A DNA stretch of 64,000 nucleotides from assembly GCA_009760855.2 (NCBI GenBank), contig WPIO01000012.1, positions 8,244,001-8,308,000 on the forward strand, written 5' to 3'. How positions within the stretch are numbered: the first letter of the stretch is position 1; the number at the start of each line of letters is the position of its first letter. The DNA comes from Cristatella mucedo. Taxonomy: Eukaryota > Bryozoa > Phylactolaemata > Cristatellidae. Below the pieces are notes generated by a model. The model was not told where the DNA came from. It made no database searches and saw only the letters and a program-made list of their open reading frames with translations. The position numbers were made by a program, and so were the translations under genes. This document shows positions 11,318 through 21,516 of this stretch, piece by piece.

Positions 11318-11882
11318 GTAATAATCTTTGGTCTCGGCGTTCGACACATCCGCTACCTATCCGTGTTCCACGAACACCAGCTTGCCTACTTAAATGTATT
11401 GCACCTGCAAGTCGCTAACGGAGATACACGGTTCAGGGCTTCGCCGGTAGTTGGCTCGCGTCGGCCAAGACTAGCGCCGCCGCGTGCGCTCCGCGTTTGC
11501 GGCCTAGTTTTGTCCCGATGTGGAAGCCGCCACACCCGATCGGTGACTCAGCAGACTAGCTGCAGGCGCCTGTGCAGTGATCTCGCGCCGGCGAACGAGG
11601 GCGGAGGTTTCGGCGATCGCGGGGTGCATACCGCGGCTGCCAGGATGGGCGCCCGTTCTCTCTCCTTAGGCCGACCGCGGGGACGACGGCAAAGATGCGG
11701 CATTTCGATGGCGGTTTCTATAATGCGGAAGGAGCGATGCCCGCTAAAACGCTAGCGACGCGAACCACCAATAGGAACTCGCTTCTTAGTGGGACTCGAG
11801 GCCCTAATGCCAGCCTGCGTGAGCCCGGAGCCGGAAAGGTTGGCTGCACTTAGCAGTCCGCCGAGGCGCGTCCAGTGCGAAA
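11318..11882. other. GC-rich stretch, no gene supported
   Basis: A 130-codon open frame (11363-11755, plus strand) is Arg/Ala-rich without motifs. High CpG alone keeps frames open here. Confidence 0.35.
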
Positions 11883-12054
11883 GAGCCGTAATGGCTCACT
11901 AGTAAAGGCGTTTGCTTTTCACGACCTCGGCATCGAGGTCGCGGGTACGATTCCTGCTGTGGGTGATCCTTTATCGCCACTGCAAGCGGTGGTGATAGCC
12001 GTAAAGGCTCTTCTGTCGCTATACAAAAGAGGCTGTTGAATCAGCTAGTATAAA
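11883..12054 (+). mobile_element. SINE-A copy
   Basis: tRNA-like head with ACTAGTAAAGGCGTTTG and GGGTACGATTCC. The conserved body contains GCGGTGGTGATAGCCGTAAA and the end is AATCAGCTAGTA. It is fairly well preserved. Confidence 0.85.
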
Positions 12055-12075
12055 AGCTTACTGCGACTCAGACGT

Positions 12076-12180
12076 AGCCCTTCGAGAAGCCGAGCGCCGT
12101 CTCGAGCGGCCGAGCGCCGCTAGGAGAGGCCGAACGCCGTCAGGAGCGGCCGAGCGCCGTCTGGTACGGCCGAGCAGCCT
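12076..12180 (+). repeat. Minisatellite, about five 20-21-bp units
   Basis: Units resemble GGCCGAGCGCCGTCTGGAGC with small variations. Confidence 0.8.
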
Positions 12181-12509
12181 GCGGGGCGCATCAGCGCGTG
12201 CACGCGGCTCGAGTTGTGCAGCTGTCTGGACGAGCAGCCAGCCAACGGCGGCGCGAACTGGTAGCAGCGAGATGGCGGCCGGAAAATAATGGAACTGGTG
12301 ACAGCCGTGCAATTCCGCTCCGGTCGGGGCGGAAAGGAAGACGGGCCTCGATCGCGGACGCCGTTCCGAGAGAAGTCTTAGCGGACACTCCGACTAAGCT
12401 TGTTCCGACGCGACGAACGGGTATCGGACACTCGGCACGCGCGCGCGCGCGGGCGGACAGACTGCGGACGCTGCTGGCTGGCGCGGCGCCTTGCTCGAGA
12501 CGATTCGAC
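12181..12509. other. GC-rich, no gene supported
   Basis: Includes a short CG-alternating tract near 12438-12452. Open frames on both strands lack motifs. Confidence 0.35.
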
Positions 12510-13205
12510 AATAGTAATAATAACAATAATAGCAATAATAATAATAATGCACTTGATAAAAGCGCCCTCAGAGAACTCTCTTTCCAGGCGCTTTACATTT
12601 GCTGCAAAGGAAACGCGATCGAATGGTCAGTGGTGTTTGATAAACAACATGAATAACATGGTTAGGGGTGACATGCACAGGGTTTGCATGCAAGTGTGGT
12701 TAGTGGCTGCATGCACAGTGTCAGCACGCATAAGTACATCAAGGACGAATTGCAGGGACCCACTACATGCTTTGATAAATAGGTACATTTTAAATTTCTT
12801 TTTAAATGTGGTTAAGTCAGGGGATGTTCTGACGCAAGTCGGGAGGGAGTTCTAGGCTTTGGGAGCATATGAACTAAATGCACGGTCTCCAAAGGATCTG
12901 AGGTTTGCACGAGGTATGGGTAAACAGTTAGTTTCCGAAAAGCGGGTGGTACGATGCTTGGCCTGGTGGGGAGTAGATCTGATAGGTAGGCTGGAGCCAA
13001 AGAATGAAGGGACCTGAAAGTTAGCGACGGTTAAGTCGATTCGTTGCTTGACTGGCAGCCAGTGCAGGTCGGCGAGCAGTGGTGTGATGTGGCAATGGCG
13101 AAGCTCACGACAGACAAGCCTAGCTGCAGAGTTCTGCACCGGCTGTAAGCGCCTGATTGCACATGCCGGTAGTCCAGCAAGCAGTGAGTTACAGAAGTCA
13201 AGACG
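12510..13205 (-). mobile_element. LINE-A copy, antisense, part 1 (3' portion)
   Basis: From the (TAA)n tail inward this is the LINE-A 3'UTR and the last part of the reverse transcriptase protein (minus-strand LDFCNSLLAGLPACAIRR, ARLVCRELRHCHITPLLADLH). It is interrupted by LINE-B at 13206 and resumes at 13479. Confidence 0.88.
13199..13205 (+). repeat. Target-site duplication, left (CAAGACG)
   Basis: The same 7 bases follow the LINE-B tail at 13472-13478. They belong to the interrupted LINE-A sequence. Confidence 0.75.
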
Positions 13206-13471
13206 CAACGTCATCTACTCTCCTACTGCCGACTATGGCTCATCTTTTCAGCGGTCCTGAACTGCTACTTCTATGCTACTCACTACCTCAACTGCTCTCC
13301 TAACTCTGCAATGCTTCCCACTTTCTCTTTGTTGCGTGAGACGAAGTCTGTTGGCTACCGAATGCGTACCGAAAGCCGCTTAGGCTGTGAGTGCGCTATA
13401 CAAAACTCTCCTGCGTAACACCCACTTGGTCTTTATGACTTTGTGGAGTTACTGACGGAGATACATACATA
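13206..13471 (+). mobile_element. LINE-B 3' end inserted in LINE-A
   Basis: A 5'-truncated 266-bp copy carrying the LINE-B 3' block (TTGCGTGAGACGAAGTCTG, ACCGAATGCGTACCGAAAG, GTAACACCCACTTGGTC). It ends in an ACATAC-type short repeat. It is flanked by the CAAGACG duplication. Confidence 0.85.
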
Positions 13472-13478
13472 CAAGACG

Positions 13479-13740
13479 GGATGTCACAAATGCAAGGACC
13501 AACTTAGATGTGGTATCTTTATCTAAACAAACAAGAATTTTAGCAACGTTACGCAGCTAAAAGTAGGTAGACTTGATCGTGGAGCTGATGTGGTCGTCTA
13601 ACGAAAGGTCGCTTTGGAACACGACACCTATATTTCGTGAAGATTCAACAGGAGATATGCTGGCAAAGCCGATTTCGAGCGTTAGCCATTCCAATTTCTG
13701 AATCACACTCGGTTTGCCCAAAACTAGTACATTAGCTTTG
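13479..13740 (-). mobile_element. LINE-A copy, antisense, part 2
   Basis: Continuation of the copy that starts at 12510. The minus strand encodes pieces of the block containing SARN.G, LDDHISST and KLVHA.VTSRLDF. It fades out near 13740. Confidence 0.85.
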
Positions 13741-15017
13741 ACGATGCGACATGCGACGATGCGACCTGTTCTCGCGCCTCACGGACGGCGATGGTCAGCC
13801 GCAGCGCCAGCGGCGAACGGAGAGTGGCCGCGGAAGGACTGCGTCGGCCGGCCGACGCAGGCAGTTCGTCGTATTTATTCGGCGTCCGAGCTCGGCGCTG
13901 CTCAGCCCACGCACGAACGCCGACCCGTGTGACAGCCACCTCCTACCCCCGCCCGCCGCCGATCGGCGCTAGCGCCCGTACGCGCGTAGCCGCTGCAGTC
14001 GGCGTCGGGGCCACGCCGCTGGTGCACGAGCCGCGCGCCGGCGGCGGACACCGGCCGGGCACGATCGCCGGGAGGGGGCGAGGCGCCCGCGCTCCGCGGC
14101 GGCTCGCCTCGATGCGAAGCGGCGAGCGCGCTCCAACTTACCGCTCGTCCACGGCCTGAGCGGACGAGGCGTTGGCTCGCGAAGGATGCTCGAAAAACGA
14201 TTCGGGGCCGGCGAGGTTGGCGGCCGCGGCGACGCCGCCGCAGTGCCGCAGAGAGATAGAGAGAGCTCGGCGACCCGAGCAGCGCTGCGGTAGACCGCCT
14301 CTGGCCGGATGCGTCGGCACCGCCCGGCGCGGCGAGGCGCGGCGCGAAGCGGTGCGGCGCGGCGCGACCCCGTCCGGTGGTGCTCGCTGCTCGAGCGAGC
14401 GCCGCGTTGAAGCGGTCAACCCGGCAGTCGGGCAGCCAGTGAGAAGAGAGAGGGAGAGAGAGAGCCGCCGGCTTCGCCAGTCTGACTGCGGACGCATTAA
14501 TTTTACGATCGCTGCTAATTTGAGACGCCGGCAGGTCGTAAGCCGACTCGAAGGAGAGTCATTCTACTCGCCGCTTCGTGGCTTGCAGAGTCGTCAGCGC
14601 GAGGTCTAGCTAATGTTTGGCTAACCTCGCCGGTAACGAATTTAGCATTTGCCGCTCCCCATCAATTCGGTCAGCGGGCTCGGGCTTTCTGGCCGCGAGC
14701 GTTTAGTGCTCCGTCTAGGACCTCGTTATAAATCGGCAGCCTGCGACGCCACGGACCGACCGGCGCCTGATGAGGGGGGGGGGGGGCGGAGGTCTTAAAA
14801 GCGGCGCAGAGCGAATACCTTTGGGTAATTAAATGCACCAGCACACGTCACGGCGCACCCGCCGAACGCTTGGCGATAGTCGTCTTCAGCTCAACGGCTT
14901 TCTATCCATGCGGCCAGCCCGTCTGATTCGTTTTCAAGCCATTTTTGATTTCGAAATCTCAATTCTTTTTTTTTGGAGATCTATGCAGCGATCGAGCTTG
15001 GCAACGCATTTCCACGC
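13741..15017. other. GC-rich island (13.75-14.8 kb), no gene proven
   Basis: Dense CpG, a run of G near 14775, and overlapping 120-145-codon frames on both strands that are all Arg/Ala/Ser-rich. This could be a CpG-island promoter or leader region. The only hint of real coding is the 14189-14226 block listed separately. Confidence 0.35.
14189..14226 (-). pseudogene. Partial copy of the 4970-5071 exon block
   Basis: About 38 bp match the end of the putative exon at 4970-5071 with few changes. The minus-strand peptide is NLAGPESFFE here and NLAGPESFYE there, and one of the base changes is synonymous (GCC/GCT). Similarity stops abruptly on both sides, and no donor follows the block here. Confidence 0.4.
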
Positions 15018-15080
15018 GCAGCAGCAGCAGCAGCAGCAGCCAGCAGCAGCAGCAGCAGCAGCCAGCAGCAGCAGCAGCAG
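15018..15080 (+). repeat. (CAG)n microsatellite
   Basis: Three CAG runs separated by single CC interruptions. Confidence 0.97.
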
Positions 15081-16649
15081 ATGGTCTCTCGATCAGGTAG
15101 CTTGTAAGACAAACCGCTAGCGGTTCTTCCTCTTACGCACTCTCTCGAACCTCCGCACGCGAAAGCAGGCTTTCGCTCCGTTACCGCGCAAAAGCGCTGC
15201 CCGTCACGGTCGCTGCTTTCTCAGTGACTCGAGCAGCGACGCGAGCCCTTCGCGCGCCGCCGCGCGACGGTGGAGACGGGCTCGGGCGGCGGTTCGCCTA
15301 ACCGAGCGGCTGCGCTCTGCGCTTGCGCAAAAGCCGAGGCTAAGCTAGCCGCCTGCTCCGCTGCGGTGACGGCGGTGCGGTCCTTGCTCACCTTCTTCGC
15401 AGACGCTCTCTTTTCTGAATAACGTTTTGAGTGGAGGCAGTTCAATTCGCGAAGCGCGAATCTGCGTACGGACGGCGTCGGGTGGTGGGCGCGATTCATT
15501 GCGTTTATGTTTCGGCTTTGTAAGTAGACGCAACATCGCTACGAATAGCACTGTGCAAGACATTGGTATTTCATCTTTGTTCCAGTGTATCGAGAGCTAA
15601 TTCCCATATGCCGCAAGAGTGTAGACAGCGGCCGTCATTTTTCTACTCAAACTTTGCAGGACGGTGATGCATGCATTCAAAATACACTTACTTTCCATAA
15701 CATATTACCTACAGCAATATTCAGCAGTTGGGCACTAAATAACGTGGTCCTTCGCACAGAGAGTATTCGTATTAAGTAATCGCGTTAGTAAATCATACTG
15801 TGAGCAAAATTGAATTTCACGGACGCCTTCCCCGAAGGACTTAGGCTGGAAACTCGACCGACCTCTCCTAGACGAAAATAAAGACCTACGCTCTCTTATA
15901 AAAGCAGAAAGACTCGCCATTTGACGCGCTCTACCTATCTTTTATATTGATCGCTATAGAACGACGCCGAGGCATGGTGTTGATCAGTTCTAAGCATCAA
16001 TAACTCCCTATTTAAATACATAAATACATACTAATTAAATTAATCCCAAATAAATCCCTATTTGCTTACCTTCTCTATTACTAATCTTCAGTACTATGCA
16101 TAGTCCTACCAATACCAAGGCCTGAAGACCGTCAGTTCAGTTTAGGAACAACTATCTCTCGATGCGTACAGTTAATTTTCGGGAAAGATCATCAACGGGC
16201 GGCAAGCTTTCGGCAGACACATTTTGCTGTCTACTACTAATCTATGAAGACAGGGGCAAAAAGTACTCGTAGAAATCTGGTAAGATGTGTAAGGCGTACA
16301 TGAAATGTTTCATCATGCCTGTCCAGGATTAGGGAAAATGATTGAACCTCGAATAAACTGTGTAACTGCAAGAAAGCTCCAGATGTTCAGACGAACAGTT
16401 ACTGCTCGAAATTTTATGTTGTACAGTCAGCCTCCGACTTACGACGGTTCGACTTACGGCAATTCGAAGATGCGAATTCGGCCACAGCCACACACAAAAA
16501 TTGAAAATCAATTTTATCCAAGAAACTTTTCTTAATCCGTGAGCGGTCAGTAGGTTTTAACAAAGCCGCAAGCAGTGGGGAGAAAACTATGTCCCACAGC
16601 TATGCATTGTGGGTAATGAGGACTCTGTCTTGCTTGAAATAAATAAATA
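15081..16649. other. No gene seen
   Basis: GC-rich to about 15400, then AT-rich, with short AAATACAT-type repetition near 16010-16060. No supported coding sequence. Confidence 0.4.
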
Positions 16650-16811
16650 CCAGCTGATTTAGCAACCTCTTTTGTAAAGCAACAAAAGAGCCCTTAAGGC
16701 TATCACCACCGCTTGCATCGGCAATATTGGATCACCCACCGCAATATTTGAACCCCTGACCTCAGAACCGAGGTCGTGAAAGCAACTGCCTTACCTAGTG
16801 GGCCATTACTT
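16650..16811 (-). mobile_element. SINE-A copy, antisense
   Basis: The reverse complement shows the tRNA-like head (CACTAGGTAAGGCAGTTG, box-B-like GGGGTTCAAATATT) and the SINE-A tail. Confidence 0.8.
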
Positions 16812-16984
16812 GCGTGTCTTGCTGGAGATGATACGTGCTCAGAGTGATCTTGTGCGTTCTCGCATTTTGTGATGTGATTTTACTGTTCACTACTTTATTA
16901 GTTTATTTACTACTATTTACTTCTCTATCGGATACGGTACTTATTTTGAGATGACTGAGAAACGCAAAAGTAGCACCTACCTAG

Positions 16985-17184
16985 CTAGTGGAGAAAAAGC
17001 AGAGAAGAGAAATTTTCCTTGAGGATAAAATGAGTATCCTACGGAAATCTTGTGAAACTAGTTTATTCGCTTCTACCACCTTCACAATTCTGAAGGATGA
17101 ACAACTAATTACCAATGTTGTGAAGTCTGCGCTTTCACCAAATCGACAATCATCACAGCAAAGAAAATTTTGCCTATCAAATAA
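16985..17184 (+). pseudogene. Decayed pogo/Tigger transposase, N-terminal DNA-binding part
   Basis: The frame MEKKQRREIFLEDKMSILRK... followed by STTFTILKDEQLI and SALSPNRQ resembles the CENP-B/Psq-type N-terminal helix-turn-helix of Tigger/pogo transposases, which bind the transposon ends. The frame stops at 17188 where a SINE-B begins. Together with 17408-17645 it represents one broken transposase. The assignment is by motif memory only. Confidence 0.55.
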
Positions 17185-17329
17185 ATAACGAATAAATAAA
17201 ATTCATTCGTATAGCACCCTAAGAGAACTTAATCGCTATTCAGGTGCTTCATATATATCACCAGCGGACGACCTTGGCCAGACCTTGATCGGGGCGAGCA
17301 CCTTAACCACTGGGCCACACCAGCTCGGC
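17185..17329 (-). mobile_element. SINE-B copy, antisense, inserted in the transposase remnant
   Basis: The reverse complement gives GAGCTGGTGTGGCCCAGTGG, GGTGCTCGCCCCGATCAAGG and the LINE-A-like tail, ending in an AT-rich repeat on the left. It separates two parts of a Tigger-like transposase. Confidence 0.85.
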
Positions 17330-17407
17330 AATCGAAGAGATGGAGACATTTCTGGTAGTGTGATTGGACGACCAGAATCGAGGAGCCTCCTTTTAAATAA
17401 CCTCAAA

Positions 17408-17645
17408 AGGTAGCACAATGGTTCAACCTACAATCAAGATTTTACTGCAAGCCGTGGCTGGTTTGATCGATTCTGGAAACACCCTTCATTCCACAGCATT
17501 AAAGTCACCGGCGAAGCTGCATGTGCTGCTACTGAAGCAGTGGCGAATAGTAAGAAAGAGCTACATCAACTGATAAAGGAAGGCTATTTGCCGGAACAGC
17601 ACTTAATGATTCCTTTGCCTGTTATCGTTAAATCTTCCAAGGAAG
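17408..17645 (+). pseudogene. Decayed pogo/Tigger transposase, second DNA-binding part
   Basis: One frame reads FTASRGWFDRFWK...HSIKVTGEAACA and KELHQLIKEGYLPEQ, which fits the Tc5-type second helix-turn-helix of Tigger transposases up to the point where the catalytic domain should begin. No DDE domain was found after it, and the frame stops at TGA near 17655. It is a likely relic of the element family that moved the MITEs at 19157 and 29402. Confidence 0.6.
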
Positions 17646-17757
17646 GAAATAACTGAACAGTAAAAGCTCGATTCTTATTTCATAAAAGTAGACATGAGTG
17701 ATCCCCAACCTATTGCAAGCAAAGCTGCTTATTCAGTAAAAAGAAAATATAAAAGTA

Positions 17758-17926
17758 GCTGATTTAACAGCGTCATTTGTATAGCGGCAGAAGAGATTAA
17801 CAGCTTTCACCACCGCTAACAGTTGGCAATATAGGATGGCCCTACTGCAGGATTCGAAGCAACAACGGTTGTAGAGAGCAAACAGCTTAGCTCCGGGGCT
17901 ATCGCGTTGGCCCAGTGATTCATCTC
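17758..17926 (-). mobile_element. SINE-A copy, antisense, diverged
   Basis: The reverse complement retains the body (TGGTGAAAGCTGTTAATCTC and CGCTATACAAATGACG). The tRNA-like head is badly mutated. Confidence 0.65.
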
Positions 17927-19110
17927 AGCCACCTACAGGTCGCGAGGTTTAAGAAGAAGAGGAAGTTGATGATCCGTCAGCATTACCGTCCAACTCCTCA
18001 AAAACCTCCTCCAAATAGTAATAAATGTAGAGTACTATAACTACTAGCTTCTGAATGCCAAAACTATTCCACATTATGGTATGTAAACAAAATCTTATTT
18101 ACTTGTTCTTTAATTTCTTATTTTTTATGCATTTGTAAAAAGATTCATTTAGCTCTCCATGTCTTCGTCAGAACGTATCGTTGTAGAAATTATCGTAGCA
18201 GAACGTATCACTTACCATTCTTGACTTGCGAGAATTCTACTTAACACTGGTTTTCCGGTCCCTATCTATTTCGTAAGCCGATGGCTCTCTGTAACATTCG
18301 TCACAAATAAAATATTTATGAGAGAAATAGCTCTTATGTTTTCACTATTTCGCTGTTAATCCTTCCTTTTTTAGGATGGTTTAGGCTGGAGCAACGGACC
18401 CTGCCGAATGAAAGTGTGTAAACCAGAGACACGAAGAATTGCCAATTTCTTTACCTGTCAATAAGAGCTCTGCCACTGCCAAAAAGCGACGAATGTGTTC
18501 GGTGCAAATAAGAGTCACCTATACCAATCTGCATTTGATTAAATTAATGTTTACTTATTTAGATAAACCTTCTATCTAGGAACCTCAAGATGTAGCTGAT
18601 CCTTTGCACCTAAAAAAGATTAAAATTACGCCAAGAGCTCTCTGCACGAGGTAGAATCATTTTGGTCAAATATTCATTGCAGAAATCACAATTTTGGTAT
18701 TTCCATTGCATCTCAAATGAAACTTGGCCACATTTTCTTGTCAAATTTACCTTTGGGATGGCAGGAACTGCCTAGCGAACTACCATAAGTGGTGGACTGG
18801 CTATTTCAGACCAGGCTGTTTTCGTGGAAGCGAGAATGTCAAGTGGGTGCTACCGCTGGACCCGGGAAGGTGCTGATGCCCAGCACGGCACATTAAGTCG
18901 GTCCATGTGAAGCAATAAGTCGTGACTCGATGTGAGAATTCGGAAACCCTCGAGTACCTTTAAACTTCTTTCTAGGCTACTGGAGGCCAAGGTCTGTGCC
19001 TGTTTTTTGGACCGCAGATAATTTAACCCTAACAGTAAGCTAGATTTGTTAGTCCGATAGTTAGCCCTTTTGTTCATTCCCTTCATCAAATTTACAAAGA
19101 GTCTTTCATA
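17927..19110. other. AT-rich intergenic DNA, no gene seen
   Basis: No coding blocks or repeat families recognised. Confidence 0.4.
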
Positions 19111-19140
19111 ATATATATATATATATATGTATATATACAT
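19111..19140. repeat. (AT)n microsatellite
   Basis: Alternating AT with a short GTATATATAC palindrome. Confidence 0.9.
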
Positions 19141-19156
19141 TATACATTATTATTTA

Positions 19157-19977
19157 TAGTGGTACCTCGGCTTATGAGTTTTTTGAGATAAGAGCCGTTT
19201 CTCGGCCGAATTTTAGCTTCGAGTTGCGAGCTAAAATTCGGGTTGCGAGCCAGCTTTAAATATTCCACCGCTAGTTGCCGTAGCGAATGTCACATGCGTG
19301 TGGTTAGTCAGGCCAATACGGGTAGGGTAGTGAACGACATTCCGTTGCAAGACGCTGCCCTACGACCGCAGTGTGACGTCATGAGCAGACCTGTTGGTTC
19401 ACTCCCAGACAGACTCAAGCGAGCCATCAGGGGGCTTAAACGCACAAGATCACCAGACTCCTGTGTTAAATCCGACTACAGCCGGAACGGCTAAGTAGTA
19501 ATGTACTCATTTAGTAGTGTACTAATTTAGACGTTATCATAGTGCGAGAGTTCGTCGCATAACTGGTAACAATCGGCGCGTCCGCGTAAAAGCCCAGCCA
19601 ATCAACTGAAAACGAGGAAAGCCCAGAGGAAAGGGCAACAATCGGCGAATAAGATTCAGATAATCATTTCAGCCTTTCTCCTATTACTCTATTAGCATCA
19701 AGTCGTCTGATCTCCAAGTTACTCCTGTACCTTGGGATTAATAAAAACCGTTTATTGCAAGAAATTGTATTGTAGTGTTTTAAAAAAATGTTCGCTATTT
19801 ATAAGTACATTTTTAAGTTTAAAAACGTGACAAAAATCGCAGTGTATTTTTGGGGTCCGGAACGGATCAATGGCATTTCAAGTCGCATCAATCGAAAATA
19901 TTGATTTGAAATTCGAGTGATTTGAGTTACGAGCGCCGGCACGCAACGAATTAAACTCGAAAGCCGATGTACCACTG
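19157..19977 (+). mobile_element. Nonautonomous Tigger/mariner-type transposon (MITE), 821 bp
   Basis: The left end reads TAGTGGTACCTCGGCTTATG and the right end is its inverted version (CGATGTACCACTG), with TA on both outer sides as the target duplication. No transposase is inside. The internal sequence contains GTGTGACGTCATGAGC and matches the second copy at 29402-32524 over most of its length. Confidence 0.85.
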
Positions 19978-20059
19978 TATATATAAATTAATAAATATAT
20001 ATTTATTTATAGTCCACAGTAAGGGTAGAGCAATGAGGCGCGTCAAAAAAGAAGGATAA

Positions 20060-20540
20060 ATAATTTACCAATCTGTATACGTAGCTGCAAATTGCACTCT
20101 CATATCTGATATTAAACATGGAAGTGCTATAACTTAAATTACTTAAAGGGTTAAAACTTAATTGAGTTTTTCCAAGTTCGGTCATGGCATTCCAGTGGCT
20201 TTCGCTCCCTGTCCCACGCCCGAAATGCCGACTGGCGCTTCCGGTGTTTTAAAGCTTCCGCTTAGCTTAGCTGATTTGGCGTATTGGAAAGCTGCCAGAT
20301 TAGTGTAAAGTGTGATTTTTATCAGTCAGGCAGCATGGGTGTGAATCGCGGATGGACTTAAAATTTACATCCAATAAATTTTTTGGATGATTAAAAATCA
20401 AGATCCAGCATCGCCGGAAGCTGATAGAAAAAGATGCTATCGCCAGCAACGACGTGCCCGAGAGACTGAAGAAGAAGCAGAAGCAGAGACGAATTCGCAA
20501 ATCTGAAGTCACTCCTCAAGGTCACCAATCGCGGTAGCAA
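20060..20540 (+). repeat. Unnamed dispersed repeat, copy 1
   Basis: It pairs with 52545-53000 in the same orientation. Shared blocks include TGTAAAGTGTGA-TTTTATCA and a downstream purine-rich segment whose translation resembles 'RKLIEKDAIASN..PER' here and 'QKLKEKDVLASSNHPER' there. Both have stops. It could be an old retrogene pair or an uncharacterised retroposon. Confidence 0.55.
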
Positions 20541-20734
20541 TCGACAATCGCGGTAGCAATCGCCAATAAAAATAATCATAATCGCCAATCGCTCAGTCGC
20601 CTGTCGTGGTGGCGACAGAGGGTCGTAGAGATTGAGGAAGCAGCAGAAGCGCGAACTAAAATGGGAGTACTATTTTCCCGTCATACTCACCGGGCTGAAA
20701 GTTGTGGGTCTAGATTCTTTTGACATGCCATCGA
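20541..20734. other. Short spacer with CAATCG repetition
   Basis: Contains two to three imperfect copies of CAATCGCGGTAGCAATCG. No gene seen. Confidence 0.5.
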
Positions 20735-21100
20735 CGCAGGAATCGTCCTTACGCCAGTCGGGAGTGAGCTCCAGGCTTTGGGAGCGCACCAACTAACCTT
20801 ACGGTCTCCAAAGAGAGTGAGGTTGGTTCGAGACGCAGCTAAACGACTCGAGTCTTGATAGTGGGTGATAGGATGCCTAGCCTGATTGACTGAGTGGGGC
20901 GCATAACCTTGAAGTGAATACGCTGGTTGATCGGAAGCCGATGCACGTCGGAGAGAAGTGGTGGAATTTGACGATCGAAGAGTTCATAGCAGAGGAGTCA
21001 AGCTGCAGAGCTTTGCTCGGACTGTAAGTAAGTTACATAAGTCGAGACGGGATGTCACACTTGCATGGACCAATGTGTACGTAGTATCTCTGCATAGGCT
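20735..21100 (-). mobile_element. LINE-A old copy, antisense, left part
   Basis: Diverged LINE-A 3' coding region (ACGCCAGTCGGGAGTGAGCT, ACGGTCTCCAAAGAG, GTCGAGACGGGATGTCAC). It is interrupted by the LTR element and continues at 23410. Confidence 0.75.
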
Positions 21101-21105
21101 TACCC
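21101..21105 (+). repeat. Likely 5-bp target duplication of the LTR element (TACCC)
   Basis: It sits directly before the 5' LTR. The right counterpart at 23405-23409 reads GACCC, one mismatch, and is followed by continuing LINE-A sequence. Confidence 0.55.
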
Positions 21106-21516
21106 TGTTGGCTGAATCCGCTTCACAGCCAGTGAGGCGTGCGGCGTCGCCTTGACCTGAGTGCAGCACTGGCTGACTCACGATACCACGTCTATTTTTG
21201 GAGCTGCAAACCACTCCTGATTGGCTAAATATCACGTATACGCAGGCCAATAGGCCTCTACCAAGGCCACATCAGCTGCAGCTGATCGGAGCGAGATCGT
21301 GAAGAGAAGCCAACAGCATTAAGATCGGCATGCATGATGACTTGCTTAGCCATTGGTGTTAGTTTAGGACTAGTATATATTGGATCTGTCTGTCGCTTCA
21401 TCTATTTCCGTATTTGCTAAGGTCCACGTTCTTTTTGTCGGCTGTGTTTATCAACACCATACAATTTTCTCGACTATTGACTGCTGAATGGCTTAACAGC
21501 AGCACTGCGTCTTACA
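21106..21516 (+). repeat. 5' LTR of a Ty1/copia-type element
   Basis: It starts TGTTGGCTGAATCC and ends CTTACA. A direct, diverged copy lies at 23004-23404. Shared blocks include CTATTTTTGGAG, CACTCCTGATT.GCTAAATATCAC and GGTCCACGTTCT.TTT.TCGGCTGTG. Confidence 0.85.

Noticed and set aside
13791-14609. Overlapping 120-145-codon frames in the 13.8-14.6 kb GC island
   Set aside because: Open on both strands only because of high GC; Arg/Ala-rich and motif-free.
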